A DNA stretch of 64,000 bases, taken from Hoplostethus atlanticus (taxonomy: Eukaryota > Chordata > Actinopteri > Trachichthyiformes > Trachichthyidae). The stretch covers positions 3,002,001-3,066,000 of the forward strand of contig JAXDDX010000044.1 in the NCBI GenBank assembly GCA_034670405.1. Direction: 5' to 3'. The position numbers were made by a program, and so were the translations under genes. This document shows, one piece after another, positions 1-34,050 of the stretch (positions within the stretch are counted from its first letter, which is position 1; the number at the start of each line of letters is the position of its first letter). Under the pieces are notes generated by a model. It made no database searches. It saw nothing but the letters and a program-made list of their open reading frames with translations, and was not told where the DNA came from.

Positions 1-12
1 TTACCCTAACAT

Positions 13-15
<3 letters not shown>

Positions 16-61
<46 letters not shown>
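16..61 (+). repeat. (AC)23 microsatellite
   Basis: Pure dinucleotide tract at the window start. The preceding TTACCCTAAC is a single telomere-like hexamer, not an array. Confidence 0.96.
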
Positions 62-64
<3 letters not shown>

Positions 65-157
65 AACGCAAACACACAGGTGTGGGTATACACAAACTCT
101 TGACAATCCATAAATCTTTGTTATTCATCCTTTAGTTCATGAATTTACATGCACATG

Positions 158-161
<4 letters not shown>

Positions 162-190
<29 letters not shown>
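162..190 (+). repeat. (CA)14 microsatellite
   Basis: Pure dinucleotide tract. Confidence 0.95.
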
Positions 191-192
<2 letters not shown>

Positions 193-1470
193 TTCGCTCT
201 ATCTGGGTCAGACCTAACAGAGATGAATCTACCGGAAGTTTTTCCATTTCTCGTTTATATCCCTCTGTTGTAGGGATGCAATTAATAACACCGGGCCATT
301 AGGGAAAGGGGGAGTAAGAGAGAGAGGGTGGAGAGAAAGGGTGAGAGACACCCAGAGAGAGGGAGAGAGAGGTGACGGCCCTCGGGAGGACGTCTCGGAG
401 ATGCAGCTTTGTGAAAGTTTGATGCCACGAGATGCAGGTAGCGGTGCTGAGTCAAGTGTTCGGTGTGATGAATCTTTCATAACTTGAGGGGGTACTGGTG
501 GGTGTGAGCCGTGTTACTCAAGAGAGCTCGGGGGATCGCCCGCGGGTGTAAGTCATGTCACTAAAAGAGCTTCTGATGTTGATGTATACTGAACTCATCC
601 CATAATGACGCCGCTGACTGACATCCGTATCCTGAAAGTGAAATCGCTGATAAACAACTCAAAAACAAAATGTTTCTGTGCACAAATATGTCACTTCCAT
701 CCATAGAGCAGCTAATGTGGATGAGGAAATGATGAATTCCCTCGTGGACTCATTTCTTTGGATGTGTTTCTTCCATCTGTGAAGAACTAACGATGGAGAT
801 TCAGTGGATGAGTGAGAATAACCAACACTGTCGCTGTGCTGGTGAAGGAAGTAACACACAAAGCTCATTCATTTTCACTGAAAGCAATGTTGTAATATAA
901 ATAATAACTTTTACCATCGCAGAAAGCAAATAATTACTTACTTGGACTGAAAAGCTAATAATAAGTAATATGTGGGGTAAAAACTGAATGTTTCATGTTG
1001 GAAACTTTCTCCACAAACAGAGAACAGAGCAGCACTGAGCTCTGTAGTGGCAGGTTGCCTTCATACTGCTCTGGTGCAGTGAACATACTGATGGTAGAGA
1101 CTGGAGGAGGATTGGATTGGTCTGTTACCTTATATTAACCTTATATTGACTAACTTTATGACATTTAGACATGGCTTCCAGATAAATCTCTGGCAATTTT
1201 TGCTTGATCTTTGCTCTCCGTTATAATGATAAAAAGTACTAAATAAACTTGTACTCACTTGGCAGTATGGCAAGCCAAGTGCCACCCCTGGCCAAACGAT
1301 GCCCATGTGCGTGGGTAAGTGTGTGTGTGTCCTTGTGTCTCCGTCTGTGTGTCTTTATCTTTATCATGTGTGCGTTATGTGCGAGGATAAGCCACGATAG
1401 CGCTGAGAAAGGCACGAGGCTAGCCCAAGTGGCGGATGTGCCGTGCATGCGGTCAGACCAGACTGGACGA

Positions 1471-1513
1471 GGCTAGGCTAGGCTAGGCTAGGCTAGGCTA
1501 GGCTAGGCTAGGC
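1471..1513 (+). repeat. (GGCTA)8 pentanucleotide repeat
   Basis: Eight perfect GGCTA units plus GGC. Confidence 0.97.
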
Positions 1514-2026
1514 GCCAGACCAATTATTTTCACCAACTTATCTGCGGCACTTTGCGTTCGTGTTTGGGTTACAGATGCGTGGAGATTGGGTATTGAACTC
1601 AAAGTCTTGGCATGTATAGGAAAGATAGAAAGGAAATATTATGACCACCAATGGATTCGTCTGGCGTCATCAATCTAATTCCAGGCACTCGTGTAGCTGA
1701 GACATTAAGAAACACCTACGAGTACCAGCCTTTCCTCTTGGCAGATGCAGTTGAGAGTTAGAGGTTCAGTAGATGACGTGGTGGCTCTACATGGACTCAA
1801 CAGAGGGACAAAGGGGGGAATGCGCTGTCATTATACTGTTGAAACGCTTCTCATCGGTCTGTACCTTGTCAACATACGCCCATCACTGTTATCCCTGTTA
1901 CCCCGCCTTCCACTCACGCTGTCCAATCGCTTGCCTTCACCATCCAGTCCCCCATTTCAATTGGTCCATCCTGCTCAAGTATGACTCAGAAAGAGGTGTG
2001 TCAGTCTACCATGTGAACCAGCACAA

Positions 2027-2058
<32 letters not shown>

Positions 2059-2067
2059 TGTGTGTGT
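2027..2067 (+). repeat. (GT)n microsatellite, one interruption
   Basis: GT dinucleotides with one GGG interruption. Confidence 0.95.
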
Positions 2068-2223
2068 TAGAGAGAGAAGTGGAGTGTGTGCTCTCATGCC
2101 CTGTCATTTTGAATGATGTCATGATTTCTTATTTATTTGCCTCTTTTCTTCTGGACTCCTCAATTTGCTCTGCTGCTCCTCTCTGTATTTCCCTCCTCCT
2201 CCGATTCAAATTAATTTATCTTT

Positions 2224-2229
<6 letters not shown>

Positions 2230-2270
<41 letters not shown>

Positions 2271-2294
2271 CTCTCGCTCTCTCTCTCTCTCTCT
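2230..2294 (+). repeat. (CT)n microsatellite
   Basis: CT dinucleotides with two CG interruptions. Confidence 0.95.
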
Positions 2295-5200
2295 GTCTTT
2301 TGTATCAAAGCAAGGCAGCAGAGCATTCGGGAAATCCAGTTAAATGTTTTTTGATTGTTTATTTTGACGGTTGGTTTTTTGACTCAATGTTTGCTGGCTT
2401 TAAAATCACTCATACCAAATGTGACACTGTGCTTGAACCATTTTTTCCCAGCAGGCATTGAGTCTTAAGGTTTACTACTAAGCCATTTACCATGAAGGGC
2501 AGGGGCATGGAAGCAGCTGCTGCAACCGACCAAAACGTAACCGGTGATATGAGAAAATGTGGACACTTCACCAACATCGTACCCATTCCCATCCTGGTAT
2601 TTATCCGTAAAGTGCTGCGGCTGCTTTTACTGCCCTGCTCTTCCTTTCACAGCCATTCGTTTTCCCATCCAGGATCCAAACTCTCTCTCTTCCAACATCC
2701 TCGCACCTCAGCCATCACCTCCAGCCATATCTGACCCACACTCCTTTACCCCATTACCTGTCATCAATGAGTTTCCTGGTGTAACCATCATACCCATACA
2801 GCCTTCAGATCACAGTCAGAGGAGATCCAGCATCAGCAGCAGCCATTGCACCGATGAATCAAAGTCATAGTCTTGTGTTGTTTTGAGCTTCATGGTCCAG
2901 GCCTCGTTTCATCGGAGTAGCCGCCACGACGCCCCTCCCACTCCACAATGTACTGTAGACACTCTCACTTTATCACCACATACTGTACTACTGCAGGTCC
3001 ACTGTGTTCCAGACCCATACTGTACATATCCAGTCCAACCCAACCTGAGCTCACTCACACGGTCACGGTATTACCCATCGTGCTGTGCTGTGGTGTTTTT
3101 ATTCACCGGTCCCACGACCAGGGGACCCTTAGTGTGTCTGTATTTCCCAACCAAGACCGCCTCGGAAATGTATGGATTATGTTTTTGAGCGTGGCCGGGT
3201 CCAACAAACAACCCCTAGCCCCCCATCCTCAGCACCTCAACACAAGGAGGAATAGGGGCTAGGTGTTGTTTTTGGACAGGGAATCATCCGCCTCTGTTTT
3301 TTTACTAACAACTGTGTCTATTTCCTTCCTCGTGTCTGGGCAGCTGAGGGGTTTTAGATCTCCTTAAGAGTCAACGCAGGTCATTCTGCAAGACTAAAAG
3401 AAATACAACGAAATATGAAGTGTCCATAAACCATTTGTCAAGACCCAAAGGAGGCAACCCACCCTGTTTCTGTTTGGTGACCTGAGAATAACAAGACTAA
3501 ATTTACTGCATTTGGGTTTGATCCTGAAAAACTTGCACCTGCACTATAAACATTTGCAAGAAAACACTATTAACCCTGTGTAAAGGTTTAGGCAGTGCAA
3601 TATTTTAGCAGACACACAATTGAGATGAGATCTAAGATCCCCAGTTGCCCTGCAGGACAGTTGTCCTAGATTGTCTGTTAAATGTACACAGGATGGATGT
3701 CGTGGATTTGTCTTTTTAAATGCATGTAAGAGGATGGAGATGCAGAGAGCAGGCACCGTGCCCTGCATGGGGAGGTCTGGAGGTCCTGACCTCTCTGCCC
3801 TCTTAGCTCTGCACCCATCTCCATCCCCTAAGAGATGACGTCAAAGGTGAGAGAGGAGGCCACACCTACCAGATCAGTGAAGGAGCGACGAAATGGGATG
3901 AGGGGGTGCAACGAGGAGAGAAAAGGGGAGTGGAGGTGGAGAAAGAAAAAAGAAAGTGAGGTGGCAATTCCCCTTTTAGAAGACTCTTAATTTAGCTTGA
4001 CTCAAAGGCCTGGCATCGCAGTGGCCGTCTCTGGCATTGGCCGTCAAGTAAACTCCAATCCCCATCTGAGCGCTGCTCTGCTCGTTTCTCTGTGGAGGAG
4101 AAAAGAGTAGTGGAAGTGGGAGCGAGGGAATCGGGGAAGTGCAATTTGGCTTCCTAAACTTTCACCTCTCCTCCCCTCTGTTCATTCCTTTCCCTCCCCT
4201 GTGGAGAGTAGTTGCACTTTAGCCAAGAGGTTTATCTCTCTCTCTCTCTTCTCCTCCCTTATCCCCCTGTCTGTTGTCCAGTCTTGCCCTCTCCTTTTTA
4301 TTCAGTGCGGTGCTTACAACCTTTACTAGTCTCCATAAATTACTCTCTCGGTTAATTTTCAGGGAGAACATTAACCGTCCCATACTCCATTCGGTTAACC
4401 CACATTAAAAGCTCAGTCTACAACTCAACCCCTTTCATTTACCCGGCCTGTGATGAACCATAAAAAAACAAAACACTGGCCTGCAGCAGAACTGCAGCTG
4501 ATAAGTACTTTCATTGACCCCAATTTGCACTGTGGGGTTTACCATCTGTGAAATAGCCCACTATAACTATCACTACTACCCACTATGGTCCTGCACTTTA
4601 ACATACTGTACAGTGAGAGGTGCATATACTGCACTAGGAAGAGAGGTAGTGAAAATATCAATTGATTCAAAGGAACGAGAGAGAATATGGGAGGAGGTAA
4701 GGTGATGGAATTGCTGTTGTGTGTCTGTGTGTGTGTGTGTGTGTGTCTGCCTATGTTTTGCTGTCCATGCACCTGCAGACAGTAAGTAGAACAGAGCCAA
4801 AGCACAGAGCAAAATATACCAAAAAAAGTAATGTTCCGTCATCCTAAGATGATAAAGGATGTAGTGAGGAGCTCCCAGTGAATGGACCAGGCTGTGGTAT
4901 CTAGCACAGAGTCGTATCCCACATGGGCTACACCTAACCGCCCTGATTCCATGACACGAGGCCAGAGTCACCCGAGACAGGCTAAACCTGCTTAATCACT
5001 GTCTACTAGGTGGGCCATACAGTGAGATGTGGAGTGGTACCCTTATTAATTAATACAGCGTGACAACATGAGGAACTGTAGCTGTGTGCTGTAGAGACGA
5101 TGATGTGACCTGAGGTACAGGAAAGCAAGATTAGTGACTAAATTCGGCGGCGTGTCTCAGGACCTTCATTGGACACGACAGACCAAGAAGACCAGAATCT

Positions 5201-5417
5201 CTCTTCCTGGCACACACACCTCCATAGGAGTTCATACTCTAACACCTGGCGCCCTGCGGTTCAGCCGGCACCACCGGCTGTCAACATCGATAATCACCAG
5301 CGGGCAAAATTACTTCTCAGAAAGGATGACCCTGAATGCATCGTTCATTACTTTGCAGGATTTTGAACCCTTTGTTTTCTTGGGTTGGCGCTAAAATTTT
5401 ACACGTCACAACAACAA

Positions 5418-5452
5418 CAATCAGTAACACACATCGCGTGTGTTACTGATTG
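5418..5452. repeat. Perfect 15-bp hairpin, 5-base loop
   Basis: CAATCAGTAACACAC, loop ATCGC, then the exact inverted complement. No protein or RNA gene is attached to it that I can recognise. Confidence 0.95.
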
Positions 5453-5761
5453 GGTGTTTTCTTTATATGAAATATGATTGGTGCTTGATCATTGAACTCC
5501 ACATACAAAACCAAAATGTTCCAATGAAAATTAAATGAAAATGAAAATGTTGAAATCCTACGTTAAGTGAGCAGACCACAACACCGCAGCACAGTAAACA
5601 CACCACGGGATACAGTGAGAATATCAGCTCATGGTAACTGTATCCTCATTAGACTTACCTCCAGGGAGAAGTTTGATTCCCAAAGGATTTGTGCTATTAA
5701 CTGGCTCTGGAGGAGTGGAGTTACTTCGGTACTACAGGGAAACCACTAGGCAGACACTGTA

Positions 5762-5762
<1 letters not shown>

Positions 5763-5808
<46 letters not shown>
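5763..5808 (+). repeat. (AC)23 microsatellite
   Basis: Pure dinucleotide tract. Confidence 0.96.
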
Positions 5809-5809
<1 letters not shown>

Positions 5810-5904
5810 TGGGATTCGTCAAAGCCCAACACAGCTGTAGCAGCAGCACACCTGGGCTAATTGGGCAGAGAGGTAGAGCTCACAACTCCCAAAGGAGTTT
5901 CACT

Positions 5905-5906
<2 letters not shown>

Positions 5907-5956
<50 letters not shown>
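5907..5956 (+). repeat. (GT)25 microsatellite
   Basis: Pure GT tract 100 bases after an AC tract of similar length; the two could pair as an imperfect long hairpin. Confidence 0.96.
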
Positions 5957-5957
<1 letters not shown>

Positions 5958-6333
5958 TGGGCCGTTCCTCCTGTGACCCATACCCTCTCCTTCACTGATG
6001 GAGTGATAAAGTGATAGATGGAGTGAGCTTCCTCTCTCTCCCCCCTCGTTACTCTCGGCCCATCCATCCATTCTCTGTGGATGGAGGGCGGTGTGGTGTG
6101 GAAGGAAGTGATGGATGAGTGCGAAAAACTTTTCTTCTGTGTTTTGTCCTTTTGAGAGAGGGGGGGGGGGAGCGAGAGAGATGAGGAGAAGTTGAGATAT
6201 GCCATGATCAGCACAAGAGATATGACAGAACGAGAGAGGGAGACTGAAGGAGAGGGACGAGAAAGTGAACGCAAAAAAACCTTACCAGCTCTCCAGGCTG
6301 AAACATCATGACAGGAGCCTCCTCTATGGAGTC

Positions 6334-6336
<3 letters not shown>

Positions 6337-6381
<45 letters not shown>
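6337..6381 (+). repeat. (CA)22 microsatellite
   Basis: Pure dinucleotide tract. Confidence 0.96.
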
Positions 6382-6384
<3 letters not shown>

Positions 6385-6525
6385 TGCACTCACTCAGCAG
6401 TGAGCAATGCTGTTTATCTCCCATCCCGCTCTCTCAGGAGAGACTTTATTTCAATAATTGTCAGAGGAGAGGAGATCCGATTTGATTAGTCCTGACTGGA
6501 GGCCACAGGGGAGCTTGGCTGGAGT

Positions 6526-6557
<32 letters not shown>

Positions 6558-6910
6558 CATTATCTGTCATCTGTTCTCTACTCTATTTTTTTCATCCTAT
6601 CTCTCTAAGTCTTCTCTTTACGTCTCTCTTCAGCTCTCCCTCTCCTTGCTGTGAGTTGACCATAGTGAGTGAATGTACGTGCATGTTCACATGAAAGCGT
6701 CTTCCTGTCTTATTAACCCGTTTTTTCTCCGAGGGACGCCGAATGCACCAGCGATGGTGGCTTCACCCCTCGACAAGCCCAGTCTACTGTTTAGCGTCCC
6801 AGTACAGTACGCCCTATCTCACTTTTCAACCGGCATCCCCACCCCACCCCTCCTCCTCCTCCTCCCCCTACCTACCCCCCACCCCCCCCACCTAATCCCA
6901 CTTCCAACAG

Positions 6911-27580
<20,670 letters not shown>

Positions 27581-28410
27581 ACACTGATATACAAACACAC
27601 AGACGCACACACACACATACAGCTGGACGAACAACACCCCTCCACACACATGCAGAGCCCACACACATTCAAACACACGATGCACTCGGTGTGTCTGTGA
27701 TGGTGATAGTCCTAGTAATAATGCCGTAGAGAGTAATAATGGTAAAACTACACCAAACAGTAAAAACATCCTTGGTTTCATAAGGAGTGCAGTACTGTAG
27801 TAGTGTGACCATCCCTCGTCTTTGTATTGTTACTGCCAAAACAACAACAACATGAAAAGAACAACAAAAGCAAACGTGAAGATGAAGATGAAACGAGTCC
27901 ACAAACACGACTGTTTCTCTTCTACTGCGCCTGCACGCCACTGGCTGCAGGTTGACCCCATGACCTCTGGAGTGACCTCAGCACCAGGGATTTGTGGGTG
28001 GTGCCCCCTGTGGCCGCCATTGGAACTGCCTGGTGTAGCAAAAGGTGGACTTCGCCCCGGTCGAAGGGCATCAGTGGAGGTACAAAGCAATATGAACGTT
28101 TTAGAGACACTATTTTCTTAAATTATTGGGCCATAGTGTTTGTACAGGATGTAGAAGTTGTTTTTTTAATTTCATTATATTTTTATTTTCATGTCTTTTT
28201 TTTGTGAATTTCTTTTCTTTCTCTCCTGTTGTCAAAATGGTTTGTCTTTGTCATTTTTGTTTGTTTTTTTCACTGTAGGATATTTCTAGCTTTCTTGATT
28301 TACTGAGGAAAGTGAACATTTTTCAAAGTGCTGAAAACCATGTATTTGTAGGAATAATATATAAATATATATATATAAAAACAAGTCATTAAACTGAGCT
28401 TGGATTTTTA
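27581..28410 (+). other. cacna1g: Probable cacna1g 3' UTR with ATTAAA signal
   Basis: Starts at the stop codon; holds (CA)n near 27594-27617 and AT-rich sequence. ATTAAA at 28388-28393 after a TATATATA run is the best poly(A) signal candidate, giving a 3' UTR of roughly 830 bases. The true end was not tested against transcripts. Confidence 0.5.
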
Positions 28411-28970
28411 AGCACAAGTATTAGACCGTGGTGGTTTGATTGGTAGAGGATGTGTTTTATTGCTTGCATGAATGTATACAGCCCCAGTCTCTGTATGATG
28501 GAGGATGTGAACACAAATTGAAGAGAAAAAAACAATTTGCACAATTCAAGCAAAATACCAATTTACAGCTGATCCAGGTCCTGCAGTTGCTTTTTCCCCT
28601 CACGTTTCCCCTTCAGCGTTGAAAGTGATCCACACAGCATGCAGCACACAGCCATCTGTCTGAAAATGCTTCCCCCCCCCCCCCCCCACTACTGTCACTG
28701 TGATCCCTGCCAGGCTCCAGGCTCAAGCACTGCAGACACACTACCTTTGACGTTGCACACACACGTTATTTTATGAACATGTTACGCCGATTTGATCTTT
28801 TCCTTACTGTCTTAACAGACGGGGTCAGACTGTGAGATTTGGATGCATCTCCATTACATATCTGATATGAGGCCATGTGACGTCCGATTTTTTAACCTTA
28901 CCAGCAAGTTGGGGTCAAAGTTAAAGGAATACCCCAAGGGAGATTGGTTCAGTTAATGAATTATATGTGT

Positions 28971-29152
28971 CCCCGGTAGATCATTCACTGCAGTTCTCCA
29001 TGCTAACACTTAAGCATGCACTATGTTGAGTGATAGGAGGTCTGTAGCATTTTCCAATTCCTAATTTTGTCACTCTTGAGGTAATGCTAGTCGCCTACCA
29101 TCACTCAACATAGTATACAGCACGGCGCACTGGAGCCAACGATCTACCGGGG
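28971..29152. mobile_element. Foldback (palindromic) MITE-like element
   Basis: Perfect 12-base inverted ends CCCCGGTAGATC / GATCTACCGGGG. The arms continue with similarity for about 70 bases (ACTATGTTGAGTGAT-GTAGGCGACT on the inverted right arm against ACTATGTTGAGTGATAGGAGGTCT on the left). It is nearly one large hairpin, with no open frame. A degenerate relative lies at 10026-10441. Confidence 0.7.
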
Positions 29153-30802
29153 AAGCATGGATGATTTGATGTCAATGTTCATGCTTTTGACGTCCCACTT
29201 TTGGTTTTGCTAAGCGAGCCAGTATCCAGAAGATTGAAAAGCTCTCAAAGCGAACTTCAGAAGTCATAAAGCTACATGGGCTAAGCTACTATACGAGGGT
29301 GGTGAGGTTTCACCCTCTTCCACTCTTCGCAGAGAAATCTACCCACAGATACTCTTATTCTTATATATCAACACTTTGTGAGTTATTTTGTGATGTGTTT
29401 TTTTTCCCCTCAACCTGCCTCGTCTACTTCTACTTCAGTTAGTAGCTGCAGTGCATTATGGTCTATTGAGACTGCTGTTGCAATAGATTTCTCCCTGTAT
29501 TATTATTCAATGGTGCAAAATGGGGAGTCTAGCAAGAAGCCCTCGCTCTCTGAAAAACATTAACCGTTAATGATTTTGCTAGCGGAATCATTTTCTGCTA
29601 TCAAACTCCATTATAGCTGAGCTGCATTCAGCCAGTTATCCACAGGAATAAGAAAAAACACCACCAAATAACAAAGTGGACCCTGAAATGCAAGGTACAT
29701 CCAAATAGCTGTTATTCAACAGTGGGAAAAGTGTTCATGCTACTGATAATAACATGGGACATAAATTCAGCATGGGGATTCAAACTAGCATCCTGCTGCA
29801 CTGTGAGTATATTTCTATTAGTATGGAGGGCGAAAGGCATCAGAACCATGATTTGGTGTTTTCCATTTATCATTGAGTTCCATTGGTGCTCATATCAGCT
29901 TTTTTTTTTTATTCTAGTGCTCACATTATAACAACCACCTTGGGAACCTTGTGTGACTCAAAACATCAGTTAACTGCACTGAGATTCTTTCTGTCTTCAT
30001 CAGCTCATCTATTTTTTATTTCGCTACAGGACTCTGCCAGGCGGCTGTGCATGCACAAACACAAATGCCAATGCAAGCTGTTATTTGCTCACACACAAAT
30101 GTAGGTTAACTATGAGAGGAAAGGAGACACAAGGCTAAAACTTATGTGCCACAAAGGGTCAGAAAATTGTTTGGGTTGGCTGGTTTGACCCAGCAAACTT
30201 TCTGACTAGCCTTGACAGTTTCAGGATCAGTTTCAGATGAGTGCTTGGCACAAATGGAGTAAGTTGGTTAGAATCGATGTAGTGTACGTTGTTGAAGGTA
30301 GGATGGATGGTATGTTGTTCACCTTCCACTGCTCCAGCAGAAGAGGAACAAGAAGACTGTGGAAGTACTGCTGTGCTGAGCAAACCTTGCCAGCATAGGT
30401 TAAGGTTTAAAAAATACTTGATTCATCTTCACCATGATCTCAATATACTCTTTTTTTGTATTCATGTGTACATTGGATTGATTGAAAGCTGTACACACAA
30501 CCCCATGTATAAATTCTACCTAAAAACTCGAGGGCTTACTCAAGTGCATCAGGATTTCGAGGACACATGAATGAATTCCCTACACTACAGCTAATATTCA
30601 GTGCAGATACAAGCTGACACACACTGATGCACAGCACATAGTGTGTGGACAGCCCTGCCTAGCAAATACATGGAAAAGCAGCCTGTGGCAAAGGGCTCTG
30701 TGTCTGAATGTGGGTACAAGTGAATCCCTCTGGTTGATGAACGACGGTGGCTTTCACTAAAAGATGGGTGACAGAAATTGATTCAGTCACGTGTGATTCA
30801 CA

Positions 30803-31153
30803 TATAAAGTGAACTAGGCAACATTTCTATGAACATTACACGCGTCTTATCAGTCTAAATCACAAACTGGAGCGTCCCATCCCCGCCTAATTGAGAGCCC
30901 AAGTTCAGTGACTGATGTGACTGGCGGGAAATCTTCTCTGTGCACAGGAAGTGACAAATCAAAACAGCGCTCCATCCAGAGAGAGAGCTTCACTCACCGT
31001 CCATGGCTGATCCAATAGGTCAGGATAGAGCGCAGTTTACTGACGTCACGTTACATGATTTCTGTGTAATTCAAACGTTCAAAAGTTCAAACAGTTATCT
31101 CCTACTGTCACTTGCCACCGACCAGTGCAAAGCTGCCTACTGCAGCTTTAAGT
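30803..31153. mobile_element. MITE-like element with degenerate inverted ends
   Basis: The left end TATAAAGTGAACTAGGCAAC and the reverse complement of the right end, CTTAAAGCTGCAGTAGGCAG, match at most positions. The inside is non-coding. I recall similar short repeats in other fish genomes but cannot name the family. Confidence 0.45.
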
Positions 31154-33530
31154 AGGGGGGTGGGAGGGGCTTGAAAATGTGCTGAGTTTGTTTTGTCTGT
31201 TAGCAATAAAGGCTGTTAACCTGTAGAACAAATCCCAGCTGTCAGTGAACACACTCAGATTGGCATTGCCACCTTCACTCCTCTCCCTGAACAATCCCGA
31301 TAAGGGGCCTCCGACATCCCATCTTCATTACAATTTCACTTCCTTTTCTCAGCTTCTCTGACATCTTCCTCTCCTCCCGCACTTTTTATTCTATATTTCA
31401 TTTTCCCACTGTTTTTTCCCACCTCTCCTGGCACCTCTATACTCCCATGTCCTAGTGTTGCTCAACACACCTTGGCAAAACAATTTGGGAGCTATGCATT
31501 GTGTTTTTTGGTTTTTGAACACTGTGCATCTGACTATGGATAAAGCCTCCTTCCCTGTCTACGTCATGTCTGATTTCCACCCACGCCCCCTCTGCATCCC
31601 AGGAGACACAACAACGCTCCAAATTAAGATGCCCGATGGCCTACAAATAACAACCCCTCTCTAACAAGGTGGGCGGTTGGAAAAAAGTGACACAATATAA
31701 CAACACACGGATAAACAAAATGTGAGAAAATAAGTGATGTTAAGAAATACCAGTGTGGCGCAGGGGCTGATAGGTGGGTCCCTTCGCTGAGCCAAAACAA
31801 GGACAGAGGTGGGAAAACAAATCTGATTTTCCAAACACTGAGCAGGAGACTGATAGATGGCCTGAACAAATCATTTTGAACAAATCATTCTGGAGTTCGA
31901 AGCGGACAAAGTCTGCATTGGTACGTCCTGGTACAAGTAAATCGAACCTCCCACTCCAAGTTTCCCATCAAAGCTCATTGACCGAATCCGACAGCAGCTC
32001 GTTCAATGTCCGACTAGCCGCCTTTCCCCCGCCCACTCAAGTCAAGCTCTCTCAAGCTGTACGAGACAAATGGCTTCTGTACAGGCTACAGTGAGCCACA
32101 AGCCACAGTCAATGATCGTCATGTAAGTATACGTAACCCATATACTGAATACTCAAACTTAACTCGACATACTGCAAATACTTTTCAGGATGGTGTGTTG
32201 AACTGATACTGAGTCTACTTCTTTACCATTTTGGTCTAATTCATATTTTTCCTCAAGCCACATTACAATTAATCTTAAATCAAAAGGCCATGTACTGTGC
32301 AAATAACAATTAACCTCACACACATACACACCAATTAGAACATTTTATAGTATATAGTATTATAGTTAAAGACAAATAGAATCAATATTTGTTTCAATGT
32401 TTATATTTCCATGACTTTTTACGTCACCATTTAAAAATCTAATGATAAAATAATACAATTGAATAGGATATGCCATGTGTTACTGCCCTCTATTGGCCGA
32501 AAAGGTGAACAACACTTAATACCAGTTGACGCATAAGGCACACAGGACTGGAAGTTACAAAGACCGAATACCTCAATCTAAGAAAAAAACTCAAAAAAAA
32601 CAGAACAACTCAAAACTTTGATTCATTTTGAGGTTCAAAATGAATGTTTTTAAGTTGGTCTTAAATCATATTCCAGGTTGCAAAGGTCTTAAATTTGGCT
32701 TTCTGAAACCTGCAGATACCCTGGATCAGATTTTGTAATGAATTAATGCTGTGTGAACCAGAAAGAAATTCTCAATAAAGTGTGATTCAGCAGTCACAGT
32801 GAATTCACAAAACACAGAATCAGGGAAATGTGGGGGAACACTTCATCAGGGAATGAAGTGTTACGACAGCTTGCAGAGTCAAAAGTGATTTTGCAAGCTG
32901 TGATTTGCAAGATTCCAGAGGCTGGAAAAATAGAAGCAAAAAAATAGCGGGAAAATGCTTCTGATAGGTAGTTGGGGAAATAAAATAAAAATAAAAATTG
33001 CGTGTGTGGTTATATCCTGGAAAACCACATAATGTGATTCTCTGTGAGCCAGACCCCCAGAGAGCCACAGAGACCTCGGCCCTGTTTCTTTAGTCATTTG
33101 AACACGCCCCCTGTCGACTTCCCCTCGGCACTCCTCCCCGGGGGAATCCTCCCTACCATCTTAAGTGCCATCTCATTACTCTGTTAAATCAAGTGAACTG
33201 TCTGAGATCAGCCCTTCAAGGGCCAAAGAAGCAAGTCAACAACTTGCCCAGAATACATTGTGATAGTTTGTAATTTGCTGAACCAGAATTGTAAAACAAG
33301 CAATATATAACAATATTCAGAAAATATAATAACTCATACATCATTGCTCTGTGTAATTATTATCATGATTCATTATTAGAGCTGGGTCACCAGGTATCAA
33401 GGGGAAGTCGAGGACAGCCTGTTAAGATGATTAATGAAACAGGGCCCTTGCCAGATAGGTACCCTACTGTCAGTGGCCTCTCAGACCTCAACACCACATG
33501 GCCATTACCTCACATCACCGTCTTCTTCCG

Positions 33531-34050
33531 TGAAAGGGTAATAGTAATAATAACTTTAATTTAAGAGCGCCTTTTATGGTACTCAAGGCACTTAAAATAA
33601 AAATAACAACTAGGCTAAAAGGTAGGAAGACAATAAGACAAACAAAGGACAAAAAAGGACCACAGGGCCACAGTTCAGCAGCTGGGTCCAAAGGCCTGGC
33701 TGGAGAGGAAGGTCTTCAGTCGCTGTTTAAACACTTCAATGGACCCAGCATTGCGGATCTCCACAGGGAGTGAGTTCCAGAGGGTGGGGGCAGTCACACT
33801 GAAGGCTCTGTCCCCGAGAGTCCGCAACCTGGTGTGGGGGGTGGTGAGCAGTCCCGTGTCAGAGGAACGGAGATTTGGCAAAGGGGTGTAGGTATGGAGG
33901 AGGTCCGATAGGTACTGGGGAGCAAGGGTGTGTAGGGTCTTGTAGGTGAGGAGCAGGATTTTGAAGGTGATACGGTACTTGACTGGGAGCCAGTGGAGGT
34001 GGATGAGGGTGGGGGTGATGTGCTGTAGACAGGGAAGGAAGGCCCTGCTG
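33531..34050 (-). mobile_element. 5'-truncated non-LTR retrotransposon (LINE), 3' end
   Basis: Read on the minus strand, the frame gives HITPTLIHLHWLPVKYRITF, LLTYKTLHTLAPQYLSDLL, LRSSDTGLL and GDRAFSVTAPTLWNSLPVEI, then FKQRLKTFLF-like residues. This is the well-known C-terminal end of the reverse-transcriptase polyprotein of fish L2/Rex-type LINEs. After the stop comes TTAAGTGCCTTGAGTACCAT and a TTATTATTACTATT tail. The frame is intact over about 120 codons, so this copy is fairly young. Everything upstream of the HITP motif is missing (dead-on-arrival truncation). Confidence 0.88.

Larger units (their letters stand above)
1..6910 (+). other. cacna1g intron (3' part) before the first exon in the window
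   Basis: No exon-like frame recognised; I looked for the III-IV linker motif that precedes [10 protein letters not shown] and did not find it. Contains many simple repeats, a (GGCTA)8 tract and a perfect hairpin at 5418-5452. That this is intron follows from the acceptor at 6910 with no earlier exon seen; it could in principle include unrecognised alternative exons. Confidence 0.75.
28411..33530. other. Gene-free region after cacna1g
   Basis: No coding match on either strand. Contents: a run of 16 C at 28672-28687, an intact foldback element (28971-29152), a MITE-like element (30803-31153) and AT-rich unique-looking sequence elsewhere. A TATTGGCC motif and short A-rich tracts near 32470-32620 were not assignable. 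Confidence 0.7.

Noticed and set aside
1..10. Telomere-like CCCTAA at the window start
   Set aside because: Only one hexamer; no array.
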